From Sulfitobacter sp. (lineage in GTDB: Bacteria > Pseudomonadota > Alphaproteobacteria > Rhodobacterales > Rhodobacteraceae), in the NCBI GenBank assembly GCA_024636395.1, contig JAGXHD010000249.1:1-5214 (forward strand): 5,214 nt of DNA, written 5' to 3'. Positions 1 to 5,214 of the stretch are shown one piece after another. Position 1 is the stretch's first letter, and each line of letters begins with the position of its first letter. The notes beneath the pieces are model-generated. The model had not been told where the DNA came from, did no database searches, and saw nothing but the letters and a program-made list of their open reading frames with translations. A program made the position numbers and the translations under genes.

Positions 1-696
1 ATGCTGCCCTGTCCCGCCCTGAACATCAGAGTCTGTCTTGCGCTGTGCTTCAATTGTGTCCTGTGCGATCCGTAGGCGCCCGGCCAAGTCCTCGATATCG
101 AAGGGTTTGGTCGTGTAGTCAGTAGCACCCGCCCGGTAGGCGTCGCCGATGTTCTTTATGTCACGCAACGCCGTCAGCATGATAACAGGGGTCAGGCTGT
201 ATCGGGGGATCTGCCGAACCCGGCGACAGAGCTCAATTCCGTCCATGTCCTCCATGCTGATATCGAGCAGGAAGCAATCAAAGACCGTGTCGCTGCCATG
301 GAGCAGTCCCAAGGCGTCTTTGCCGGACGCGGCGACCGTGACGTTGGAAAATCCCTCCTTCGCGGAGATCATTGGTATGAGCTCCAGGATAAATGGATCG
401 TCATCGACCGCTAGTATCCTAAGCGGCCTGTCGGTTCCCGCCAAGGGTTGACCAGAAACAGGTTCTAACTTCGCTCCATAGATTTGTGGTTTCTCGCCCG
501 CCCTAGTCTGCGAGGTTTTCCCTCGGTTGGCAAATTTGACAACCAGCAACCGGGCAATCGGGGCCAGAACGAGAGTGGCAGAGCCAACCAAAGCGTAGAG
601 ACCAAACGAGAGCCAAACCGAAGCCCCCAGAATAAAGGCAACAACGGATACAATCAGACCCGCAAGGGCACTAACCAAAATGTATCCAACTATCAT
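1..696 (-). CDS. Membrane-anchored response regulator (two TM helices plus receiver domain), 3' end cut by window edge
   Basis: 232 codons are open from ATG 696 to the left edge with no stop, so the C-terminus is missing. The ATG follows AGGAG (710-706) at a 9-nt gap. Residues about 2-25 and 27-53 are strongly hydrophobic and look like a helical hairpin, followed by a basic stretch (K54, R58, K60, R65) that suits a cytosolic side. A polar linker (about 54-90) leads to a full receiver domain (about 92-210): acidic pair D98-D99 in the ILAVDDDP strand, phospho-acceptor D145 in FLLDISMEDMDG, switch T175 in PVIMLTA, and K197 in TTKPFD. All residues needed for phosphorylation are present. After residue 210 comes a charged, probably helical tail (IAQDTIEAQRK). 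No HTH, GGDEF or other output domain is seen, but one could lie outside the window. No sensor kinase is visible here. The receiver call is secure; the membrane anchor is a prediction from hydrophobicity, and the target is unknown. Confidence 0.9.
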   Translation of the reverse strand, partial: MIVGYILVSALAGLIVSVVAFILGASVWLSFGLYALVGSATLVLAPIARLLVVKFANRGKTSQTRAGEKPQIYGAKLEPVSGQPLAGTDRPLRILAVDDDPFILELIPMISAKEGFSNVTVAASGKDALGLLHGSDTVFDCFLLDISMEDMDGIELCRRVRQIPRYSLTPVIMLTALRDIKNIGDAYRAGATDYTTKPFDIEDLAGRLRIAQDTIEAQRKTDSDVQGGTGQH

Positions 697-809
697 CTGG
701 GTAATCTCCTATTACGCGCTCATCCCAGCGGGCAACTTGATGGCGAGCAGCGCAATTGCGGATCGCATTAGTGTCTCGGATCGACGTCGCATTTTACCTG
801 TCGAGGGAA

Positions 810-830
810 GCGAAGAAGATCTTTCTTCGC
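810..830 (-). other. Perfect 8-bp-stem hairpin in the probable leader of the response-regulator gene
   Basis: The arms GCGAAGAA (810-817) and TTCTTCGC (823-830) are perfect reverse complements around a 5-nt loop. The hairpin lies 114 nt upstream of the ATG at 696 and downstream of the candidate promoter at 856-884, so it would be in the 5' leader. There is no T-run after it on the minus strand, so it does not look like an intrinsic terminator. It could be an operator dyad, an RNA stability element or a regulator site. The function is unknown. Confidence 0.5.
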
Positions 831-850
831 CGCATTAGTTCAACCCTATG

Positions 851-880
851 GCGAAATTATGGCCTTGGGCAATATTTCGC
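851..880. repeat. Inverted repeat GCGAAAT-N16-ATTTCGC overlapping a candidate promoter
   Basis: Exact 7-bp arms at 851-857 and 874-880 are separated by 16 nt. One arm overlaps the proposed -10 box and the other the proposed -35 box of the response-regulator promoter. This spacing and placement suit a dimeric repressor, but no regulator can be named, and 7-bp arms may arise by chance. Confidence 0.4.
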
Positions 881-884
881 GCAA
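856..884 (-). promoter_or_regulatory. Candidate sigma-70-type promoter for the response-regulator gene
   Basis: On the minus strand, TTGCGC (884-879) is followed after exactly 17 nt by CATAAT (861-856), which matches the -10 consensus at five of six positions. The -35 matches only in its first three bases. Transcription would start near 850 and give a leader of about 150 nt that contains the 810-830 hairpin. Judged by eye only. Confidence 0.35.
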
Positions 885-1141
885 TACTTCTAAATTATGC
901 CAACAGGGCGGAAACAAGGCGATATCGCAAAGCGACCAAACGCATTTGAGTATAGAGTCAGTCCAGGATGACTCCGCAAAAGGATGCTCGGTCCGAAGCG
1001 CTCCGCAAGGCGGGACATCTGCGCTGTCATGAAGAGCTTCTGATGTGTCCAGCCTGACAACCCCGCGCCCGAGACAGACCAAATCCGTTGTATCATATAA
1101 TCACGAACCAGAGCGCCGGACCTAAGACAAATCCTGACCAG

Positions 1142-1166
1142 AGCAGCCGGCCTTTAGCTGGCCGCT
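1142..1166 (-). terminator. Probable terminator hairpin downstream of apbE
   Basis: The arms AGCAGCCGGC (1142-1151) and GCTGGCCGCT (1157-1166) form a 10-bp stem with one mismatch and one G-U pair around a 5-nt loop. It starts about 20 nt past the apbE stop codon, where the operon should end. In the apbE direction only a weak T-rich stretch follows (ATTTGTC after several bases), so termination may be partial or factor-dependent. On the plus strand the hairpin is followed by ATTTGTGTTT, a better tail, but no plus-strand gene is seen. Confidence 0.45.
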
Positions 1167-1185
1167 ATTTGTGTTTCAATGCGGC

Positions 1186-2166
1186 TCATGTCCCCTCTTG
1201 TGAGGTGATCGCCACTGGCTCTTTGGCAAAAAGTTGCCCCACCCCCAGGCCCCTTACAGGCCCCGCATCATCGCGCATCAGAAAAAGGGCATCTAGGCCT
1301 TGTTTACTGGCGAGTTCGGCGCCCTTGTCAGGTCCCAGTACCATAAACGCCGTCGCCCAGGCATCGGCCTCAGCACAACTGCGGGCCAAGACGGTGACGG
1401 AGGCGGGCGAAGCTTTCAGCGGCGCGCCACTCCTCGGGTCCATTGTATGCGACAGGCGACGGCCCTGCACCTCAACCCAGTGCCGGTAGTCGCCCGAGGT
1501 CGCCACGGCAGCGTCCTGCAATGCAAGGATAGAATGGGGTGTTCGGCACCCCGCGTCAGGTGCCTCTACCGCGATGGCCCAGGCCTGTCCGTCGGGCCGC
1601 AGACCAAGCGCGCGCATCTCACCATCGATCCCGACGAGGGCATCCATGATCCCGTGTTCAAGTAGGATCTCGGCCAGCCGATCGACCCCGTAGCCCTTGG
1701 CGATGCCATTCAGATCGAGGGCAATCGGCACGGACTTGCGGACAGTGTGGCCTGCGATCTCAAGCGCTGTATGGGCAGGCACGCGATCTGCCACCATAGC
1801 AGCCCTGATCCGCTCTGAAGCAGCCGCCTCCGGCCCGAAACCCCATGCCGCCACCGCATCGCCCATGCCGATGTCGAAGGCCCCGCCGGAGGCGCTGCCA
1901 ATCTTGAGGCCAAGGCGCAGAACCTGCTCGAGACCCGATGGAACCGCCACCCATTCACCTACGCGCGCGGCATTGAGGCGCATCAGGTCGCTGTCGGGCT
2001 TCCAGATCGACATCTGCATATCTACTTCGTCCACGCCCGCTTGCAGCGCCTCGCTCACCGGCTCCGGATCAAAGCCGGGTTCCGCAAAGAAAAGCGCTGA
2101 CCAGCGCGTGCCCATCGTTGAACCGTTCAGCGCAACCCGCGCCCGCTCAGTAGACATCTTCAACAT
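1186..2166 (-). CDS. apbE: FAD:protein FMN transferase (ApbE family)
   Basis: 326 residues, the normal length for ApbE. This Mg-dependent enzyme moves FMN from FAD onto a Ser/Thr of a target protein. Family landmarks occur in order: GSTMGTRW (15-22), the MSIWKPDSDLMRLN segment (52-65), SGGAFDIG (93-100), DLNGIAKGYGVD (151-162), IDGEMRALG (180-188), ATSGDYRHW (222-230), SHTMDPRSG (239-247), and the metal-site segment AEADAWAT with D268 and T272. The start at 2166 has GGAGGG (2177-2172) 5 nt upstream. The gene overlaps the end of the reductase gene by 20 bases, so translation is probably coupled. The likely substrate is the DUF2271 protein two genes upstream. Oddly, no signal peptide or lipobox is visible at the N-terminus, although the presumed target is exported. 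An alternative start is M4 (2157). Confidence 0.95.
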   Translation of the reverse strand: MLKMSTERARVALNGSTMGTRWSALFFAEPGFDPEPVSEALQAGVDEVDMQMSIWKPDSDLMRLNAARVGEWVAVPSGLEQVLRLGLKIGSASGGAFDIGMGDAVAAWGFGPEAAASERIRAAMVADRVPAHTALEIAGHTVRKSVPIALDLNGIAKGYGVDRLAEILLEHGIMDALVGIDGEMRALGLRPDGQAWAIAVEAPDAGCRTPHSILALQDAAVATSGDYRHWVEVQGRRLSHTMDPRSGAPLKASPASVTVLARSCAEADAWATAFMVLGPDKGAELASKQGLDALFLMRDDAGPVRGLGVGQLFAKEPVAITSQEGT

Positions 2167-4354
2167 ATCGTCCCTCCGATTTCAGAACTGCGGGCGTAAG
2201 CCCCGTCGGTGCGAGGATCTCGGCCAATGCATCAGCCACCCCGCTCGCCATGTCGCGCCCGCCGCAGACCATCACGCGGGCTCCGGCACCGATCAGTGCT
2301 GCGATCTGCCCACTGTCACGGCGCAGCGCGTCCTGCACGTATTCGGGCCGCGCCGCGCGAGAAACAGCCGGGACCAGCCGACTCAGATGCCCAGTATCCT
2401 GCCAATCGAAAAGCTCCTCCCGATAGAGAAAGTCACTGTCTTCATGGCGCATTCCGAAGAAAAGGTGGACTGGCCGATGGCGCTTATTGTCGCGCACGAA
2501 GCCCGCCAGCGGACCGATGCCGGTCCCTGCCCCGATCAGGATAAGGGGGGCGCTGCCGCGTCCTGGACGGAAGCCGGGATTGCGACGCAGAAACGCGGTC
2601 ACGCTGTCGCCAGGCTCCAGCGCCGTGAGCAGCCCCGAGCATAGACCGCCGGGATGTTTCTTCACCACGATCTCAATGAAGCCGTCGAGGCGGCTCGAGG
2701 CGAGCGAATAGAGCCGCGGCACAGCACTGCCCTCCGGCATCACGCCGATCAGATCGCCGGCCTTGAATCGCGCGAACCCGGTCCCGGTCAACCACTGCCA
2801 GAGCGAGACAGGTGGCAGCGCGAAGCGCAGGATTGCGGTCAGTGCCTGAACCTCGGCGCCATAGTCCCGGCGCAAGACGAGGGTCAGCTTCCCGGCCTTC
2901 GGCACGATTGGCTGGTGCGACAACTTGAGGTCGAGCCCCAGAGCCTCCCCAAGTGCTTGGCCCCATCGCGCGAAGTCCTGCGGCGACTGGCGGTCGACCG
3001 TATCGAGGGGCATCAGTTCGGGCCAGCCCTTTGCCTGCACTGCTGCGACGACAGCGTGAGCGAAGCCGCAGTAGGCGGGAAAGCTGCGGTCGCCAAAGCC
3101 AAGCACGGCCAGTGGGACCCGGGGCGCGCGGCCAGCGGCCTTCATCCGGTCGAGAAACCCTTTGGCGGAGGCTGGCGCAACGCCGTCGCCATACGTCGCG
3201 GCGAGCACGATTATTCGTTTGGCCCCTGTGTAGCGCTCCGGGGCAAAACCCGACATCGGGCCCACATGGACGCTCTGCCCGGCATCCATGAGCGCGGCGT
3301 GGAGCGTCGCAGCAAATCCCCAAGTGCTACCGCCCTCGCTGCCGACAAGCAAAATCGTATCGGCCCGGGCGGCGGGCTGATTGCCCCGAATGCGCGGACG
3401 GCCACGCCGGCCGGCGAGCCAGATGAGCGCGCCTGTTGCACCCATTATGGGCACACCGAGCGCCATCAGTCCGAGCACCAGACCAAGCGTCGCCGCGCCC
3501 TGGCCAGTGTGCAGCATATAGATGGTTTCGGAGACACGGTCCCAACCTGTCATGTCGGACCAGCCCAGCAGCGCCCCGGTGCCTTGGTCGAGATACCCGA
3601 TGCCCCGATCTGTTTTCAGCGTGAAGACATCCCTGGCGTCGTCCGGATAAGGAAAGCTCAGCTCGCGCAATTCTGCAACTGGCGTGCCGCCGAGCGTTGG
3701 CATCATCACGAGAGCTGCGCCCGTCTCGCCGCTGACTTCGGCAATAGGAGAAGGTATTTCGACACCGGTCGGTACCAAATCGAAGGTAGAGGCAGTCATC
3801 CACAACGCTGTGGTGGAGGAGAGTACCAGGCCAAACACCGCAATCCGCGCGACTTCCACATGCAGCCGTGCCGCAAGCGGCCCGCGCAGGTGTGCGAACC
3901 AATGTCGCCATCCCCCTGTGCGGCGCGCCACCAGCGCCGCACCGGACAGCGAGAGCACCAGCATCGCCGCTGCCCCTGTCGCCATCGCAATTCGGCCCCC
4001 GTCCCCCAAGAACAATGACCGGTGCAGGCTGGTCAGCCAGCGTTCCAAATTGTTCGGGTCGGCAGACGCCATACCTTTTCCCGTTGCGGGGTCGATCACG
4101 GCTGCCCCCGGCGCACCCTTATCGAACCAATAGGCGGTGATCCGGCCCGAAGGTGACCGCCGGATCTGCTGAACCCCAGGATAGGCTGCCTGGATACGCT
4201 CGGCGAGGGCAGCGACCGTCAGTCCAGCAGCTGGCTGCGGTGCAGACAGGCGCTCAGCTGCAGGGAAAACCGACAGGGCAGCGCCACTCAGCGCGAGTAC
4301 CGTGACGAGAGCCAGAGCCAGAAGACCCGGCCAGCGATGAATTGCGCGGATCAT
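2147..4354 (-). CDS. PepSY transmembrane / CysJ-like diflavin reductase fusion
   Basis: 735 residues. The N-terminal half (1-320) is a PepSY membrane module. It has predicted helices near 9-30, 121-143, 166-188 and 287-314, periplasmic PepSY-type segments near 44-100 and 225-270, and Arg-rich cytosolic ends (R144-R145, R316-R323). Histidines H6, H111, H165 and H282 sit at the membrane edges in family-typical contexts (HRWPG, LHRSLF, LHVE, LHTG). The cytosolic half resembles the sulfite reductase flavoprotein. It has a flavodoxin domain (about 333-470: GSEGGSTWGFA, AATYGDG, GFGDRSFPAYC). It then has a FAD domain with RLYS (547-550) and GGLCS (569-573), and a NADPH domain with GAGTGIGP (608-615), SR (665-666), YVQD (672-675) and CGG (697-699). 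The C-terminus ends in DVY, as in CysJ. It should pass NADPH electrons through FAD and FMN towards the periplasm. The acceptor is inferred from context to be the flavinylated DUF2271 protein. Start chosen at ATG 4354; a GTG at 4363 sits too close to the ribosome site. Confidence 0.94.
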   Translation of the reverse strand: MIRAIHRWPGLLALALVTVLALSGAALSVFPAAERLSAPQPAAGLTVAALAERIQAAYPGVQQIRRSPSGRITAYWFDKGAPGAAVIDPATGKGMASADPNNLERWLTSLHRSLFLGDGGRIAMATGAAAMLVLSLSGAALVARRTGGWRHWFAHLRGPLAARLHVEVARIAVFGLVLSSTTALWMTASTFDLVPTGVEIPSPIAEVSGETGAALVMMPTLGGTPVAELRELSFPYPDDARDVFTLKTDRGIGYLDQGTGALLGWSDMTGWDRVSETIYMLHTGQGAATLGLVLGLMALGVPIMGATGALIWLAGRRGRPRIRGNQPAARADTILLVGSEGGSTWGFAATLHAALMDAGQSVHVGPMSGFAPERYTGAKRIIVLAATYGDGVAPASAKGFLDRMKAAGRAPRVPLAVLGFGDRSFPAYCGFAHAVVAAVQAKGWPELMPLDTVDRQSPQDFARWGQALGEALGLDLKLSHQPIVPKAGKLTLVLRRDYGAEVQALTAILRFALPPVSLWQWLTGTGFARFKAGDLIGVMPEGSAVPRLYSLASSRLDGFIEIVVKKHPGGLCSGLLTALEPGDSVTAFLRRNPGFRPGRGSAPLILIGAGTGIGPLAGFVRDNKRHRPVHLFFGMRHEDSDFLYREELFDWQDTGHLSRLVPAVSRAARPEYVQDALRRDSGQIAALIGAGARVMVCGGRDMASGVADALAEILAPTGLTPAVLKSEGRYVEDVY

Positions 4355-4367
4355 GGTTTTCACTCCT
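4355..4367 (-). promoter_or_regulatory. Ribosome binding site that sets the start of the PepSY reductase
   Basis: AGGAG (4367-4363) lies 8 nt before ATG 4354 and shares its first base with the TGA stop (4369-4367) of the DUF2271 gene. Ribosomes ending on DUF2271 would be delivered onto this site, so the two genes are probably translationally coupled. The in-frame GTG at 4363 overlaps the site itself and is therefore unlikely to be the start. Confidence 0.7.
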
Positions 4368-4837
4368 CACATGTCGTAGGCGAATTGGGCCACATAGCGA
4401 CGACCGTTCACGGGGGTACCCGCACCTGACGTCGTCAGAGGGATGGCAACTTCGTTCGGACTGTCGCGCATGTCCTCGACTGCGGCGTCAATGTGCAGAG
4501 TGTAGCCAGCATCAAATAGGGCGTCGGCGAGGTCGAGCGTGATCTCGAACGTCCGGCCTGCGCCAACACTTGCGCCGGTGATACCGTTGACCTGGGCGGT
4601 GTCGCCACCGGTCGCCCGATACCAGTCGGTCAGGTGTTCGTAGTATTTCGATTTGCCGCCTGCCATCCACAGACTGCCGACATAGGCGCCCGATGCGTCC
4701 GTGACGTAGAGCGCGAGATATGCTCCATCACCGCCATAGTTGTTCAGCGTCGTGGTCATTGAAACGGGCCGTGCCATAGCCAGACCAGGGAGTGTAAGCG
4801 CCGTTGTCAGCGCAAGCGTCGCAAGTAGCGATTTCAT
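4367..4837 (-). CDS. Secreted DUF2271 family protein, probable ApbE flavinylation substrate
   Basis: 156 residues from ATG 4837, preceded by AAGGA (4851-4847) with a 9-nt gap. An N-terminal Sec signal peptide is clear: K2, a hydrophobic core at 4-19, and a likely cut after A20-M21-A22. The mature part matches DUF2271 by its layout: YLALYVTDASGAYVGSLW (40-57), KYYEHLTDWYRATGG (64-78), a T-G-A-S motif (87-90), and a C-terminal beta-rich half ending PVNGRRYVAQFAYDM. ApbE targets carry D-x-x-[S/T]-G-A-[S/T]; here the segment 84-90 reads N-G-I-T-G-A-S, with Asn in place of Asp and S90 as the predicted FMN acceptor. DUF2271 has been reported as an ApbE-modified domain, so a periplasmic one-FMN electron carrier is the best reading. 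It sits between the Asp-rich gene (41-nt gap) and the reductase (12-nt gap). An upstream ATG at 4882 overlaps the previous stop as ATGA, but would put a 15-residue weakly charged extension before the signal peptide. Confidence 0.88.
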   Translation of the reverse strand: MKSLLATLALTTALTLPGLAMARPVSMTTTLNNYGGDGAYLALYVTDASGAYVGSLWMAGGKSKYYEHLTDWYRATGGDTAQVNGITGASVGAGRTFEITLDLADALFDAGYTLHIDAAVEDMRDSPNEVAIPLTTSGAGTPVNGRRYVAQFAYDM

Positions 4838-4878
4838 CGGATTGGTTCCTTGTACGAAATTTGGGGGAGCAGCAGGTT

Positions 4879-5214
4879 TCATTTCATCTGGACCTGCGGC
4901 AATGCGCCGTTGCCAAAAAGCCCGTTCTGTGGCGGGGCTACCGTACCAGCGGGAGCTGGATTTCGGGCGTTGCCTTTGCAGTCGTCGTCATCACAGTCAT
5001 CATCGTCATCATCGTCATCATCGTGGCGAGCACCACTGCGATGTTCGCGTTCATCGTCATCATCATCGCTGACAAAAATGAGCGGCAAAGCCTCGTGAGC
5101 ATCGTCGAGAACTGCTGCAACGGTCTGAGCGATCGTGCCGTCAGGTGCGCGCATGGCGCTCCAGGCAGGGACGCCTATAGCAGTGGTTAAAGCTGTCGAC
5201 GCGATCAGGAGGGC
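4879..5214 (-). CDS. Small secreted Asp-rich protein of unknown function, N-terminus cut by window edge
   Basis: 111 codons are visible before TGA at 4881-4879; the start codon lies beyond the right edge. The first visible residues (ALLIASTALTTAIGVPAWSA) are the hydrophobic core and a plausible cleavage site (A-W-S-A) of a Sec signal peptide. The mature part starts with a short ordinary stretch (RAPDGTIAQTVAAVLDDAHE). It then has five Asp at 50-54, a spacer with E55, E57, H58 and H64, nine Asp at 65-73, and C-D-D-D-D-C at 74-79. A Pro/Gly/Asn-rich tail (APPQNGLFGNGALPQVQMK) ends it. Such acidic clusters commonly bind Ca or other metal cations, and two Cys spaced by four Asp could form a disulfide or metal site. 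I do not recognise the family. It is first of the four genes in view and lies 41 nt before the DUF2271 gene, so a role beside the electron-transfer module (metal binding, possibly ferric iron) is inferred from context only. Confidence 0.75.
   Translation of the reverse strand, partial: ALLIASTALTTAIGVPAWSAMRAPDGTIAQTVAAVLDDAHEALPLIFVSDDDDDEREHRSGARHDDDDDDDDDCDDDDCKGNARNPAPAGTVAPPQNGLFGNGALPQVQMK
4981..5067 (-). repeat. Asp-codon (GAT/GAC) trinucleotide tract
   Basis: On the minus strand this segment is dominated by GAT and GAC codons: a run of five (5067-5053), a mixed spacer, then nine Asp codons, TGC, and four more Asp codons (5022-4981). The mixture of GAT and GAC partly breaks the repeat, but long ATG-ATG-ACG-like units remain, so slippage that adds or removes whole Asp residues is plausible without breaking the frame. 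Confidence 0.8.

Larger units (their letters stand above)
697..1185. other. Intergenic region of about 490 bases with no convincing gene
   Basis: This gap separates apbE from the response-regulator gene, both transcribed leftward. It is visibly more AT-rich than the flanking genes, mainly at 780-960 and 1080-1110. I see a hairpin after apbE (1142-1166), a candidate minus-strand promoter with an overlapping dyad (851-884), a perfect hairpin (810-830), the palindromes CGCAATTGCG (751-760) and CGACGTCG (782-789), and the 9-bp direct repeat CGCATTAGT at 764-772 and 831-839. Short open frames exist on both strands, but none combines a good ribosome site with recognisable protein content. A decayed gene or small RNA in 890-1100 cannot be excluded. 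Confidence 0.6.

Noticed and set aside
465..653. Minus-strand 62-codon frame inside the start of the response-regulator gene
   Set aside because: It is a shifted reading of the hydrophobic hairpin; the frame starting at 696 has the ribosome site and continues into the receiver domain.
848..949. Small plus-strand frame of 33 codons beginning MAKLWPWAIFR
   Set aside because: It has no ribosome site before the ATG, overlaps the promoter-like dyad, and its basic tail matches no family I know. It is kept only as a possible relic.
846..1096. Two overlapping minus-strand frames of 78 and 68 codons between apbE and the response regulator
   Set aside because: They overlap each other in different frames, lack clear ribosome sites and show no recognisable motif; at most they are remnants.
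1096..1101. Plus-strand TATAAT as a promoter -10 box
   Set aside because: The best -35 partner (GAGACA) is 19 nt away and weak, and no plus-strand gene follows; it would read antisense into apbE.
2654..4018. Long plus-strand open frame (454 codons) antisense to the reductase gene
   Set aside because: Its translation is rich in His, Arg, Gln and Cys with no domain or hydrophobic pattern, while the opposite strand carries a clear multidomain reductase. It is a GC-rich shadow frame.
4981..5067. Repeats resembling a CRISPR or tandem array
   Set aside because: The unit is a trinucleotide coding for Asp, with no spacers and no longer repeat unit.
4804..5190. Plus-strand frame with a hydrophobic Val/Ile run that looks like a membrane helix
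   Set aside because: The run is only the complement of the Asp codons (GTC/ATC) of the acidic protein; the minus strand has the signal peptide, operon spacing and a sensible end.

Overview
The window looks like a chromosomal segment from a GC-rich alphaproteobacterium, most plausibly Rhodobacteraceae-like. That placement is inferred from codon use and gene content, not from any marker gene. Every supported gene lies on the minus strand, so transcription runs from the right edge towards the left. I see no tRNA, rRNA, CRISPR array or insertion sequence.

Right part (5214 to 1186): four closely packed genes, probably one operon whose promoter lies beyond the right edge. In transcription order they are: (1) a small secreted protein with very Asp-rich tracts, cut at its N-terminus by the window edge; (2) a Sec-exported DUF2271 protein carrying a flavinylation-like T-G-A-S motif; (3) a 735-residue inner-membrane reductase that fuses a four-helix PepSY module to a cytosolic CysJ-like diflavin module (flavodoxin, FAD and NADPH domains); (4) ApbE, the FAD:protein FMN transferase. 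Together they read as a transmembrane electron pathway. Cytosolic NADPH would feed FAD and FMN in the reductase, electrons would cross at the PepSY membrane module, and the covalently flavinylated DUF2271 protein would receive them in the periplasm. The Asp-rich protein could be a metal-binding partner, for example in ferric iron reduction, but that is speculation. DUF2271 as an ApbE substrate, and the tie between flavinylation clusters and iron uptake, are reported in comparative-genomic work on bacterial flavinylation.

Middle (1185 to 697): about 490 bases without a convincing gene. It holds a GC-rich hairpin just after apbE (likely operon end), a candidate promoter overlapped by an inverted repeat, and a perfect 8-bp-stem hairpin in the probable leader of the next gene.

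Left part (696 to 1): a response-regulator gene that runs off the left edge. It is unusual in having an N-terminal hydrophobic hairpin (two predicted membrane helices) ahead of a complete receiver domain, which would tether the regulator to the membrane. No output domain is visible before the window ends.
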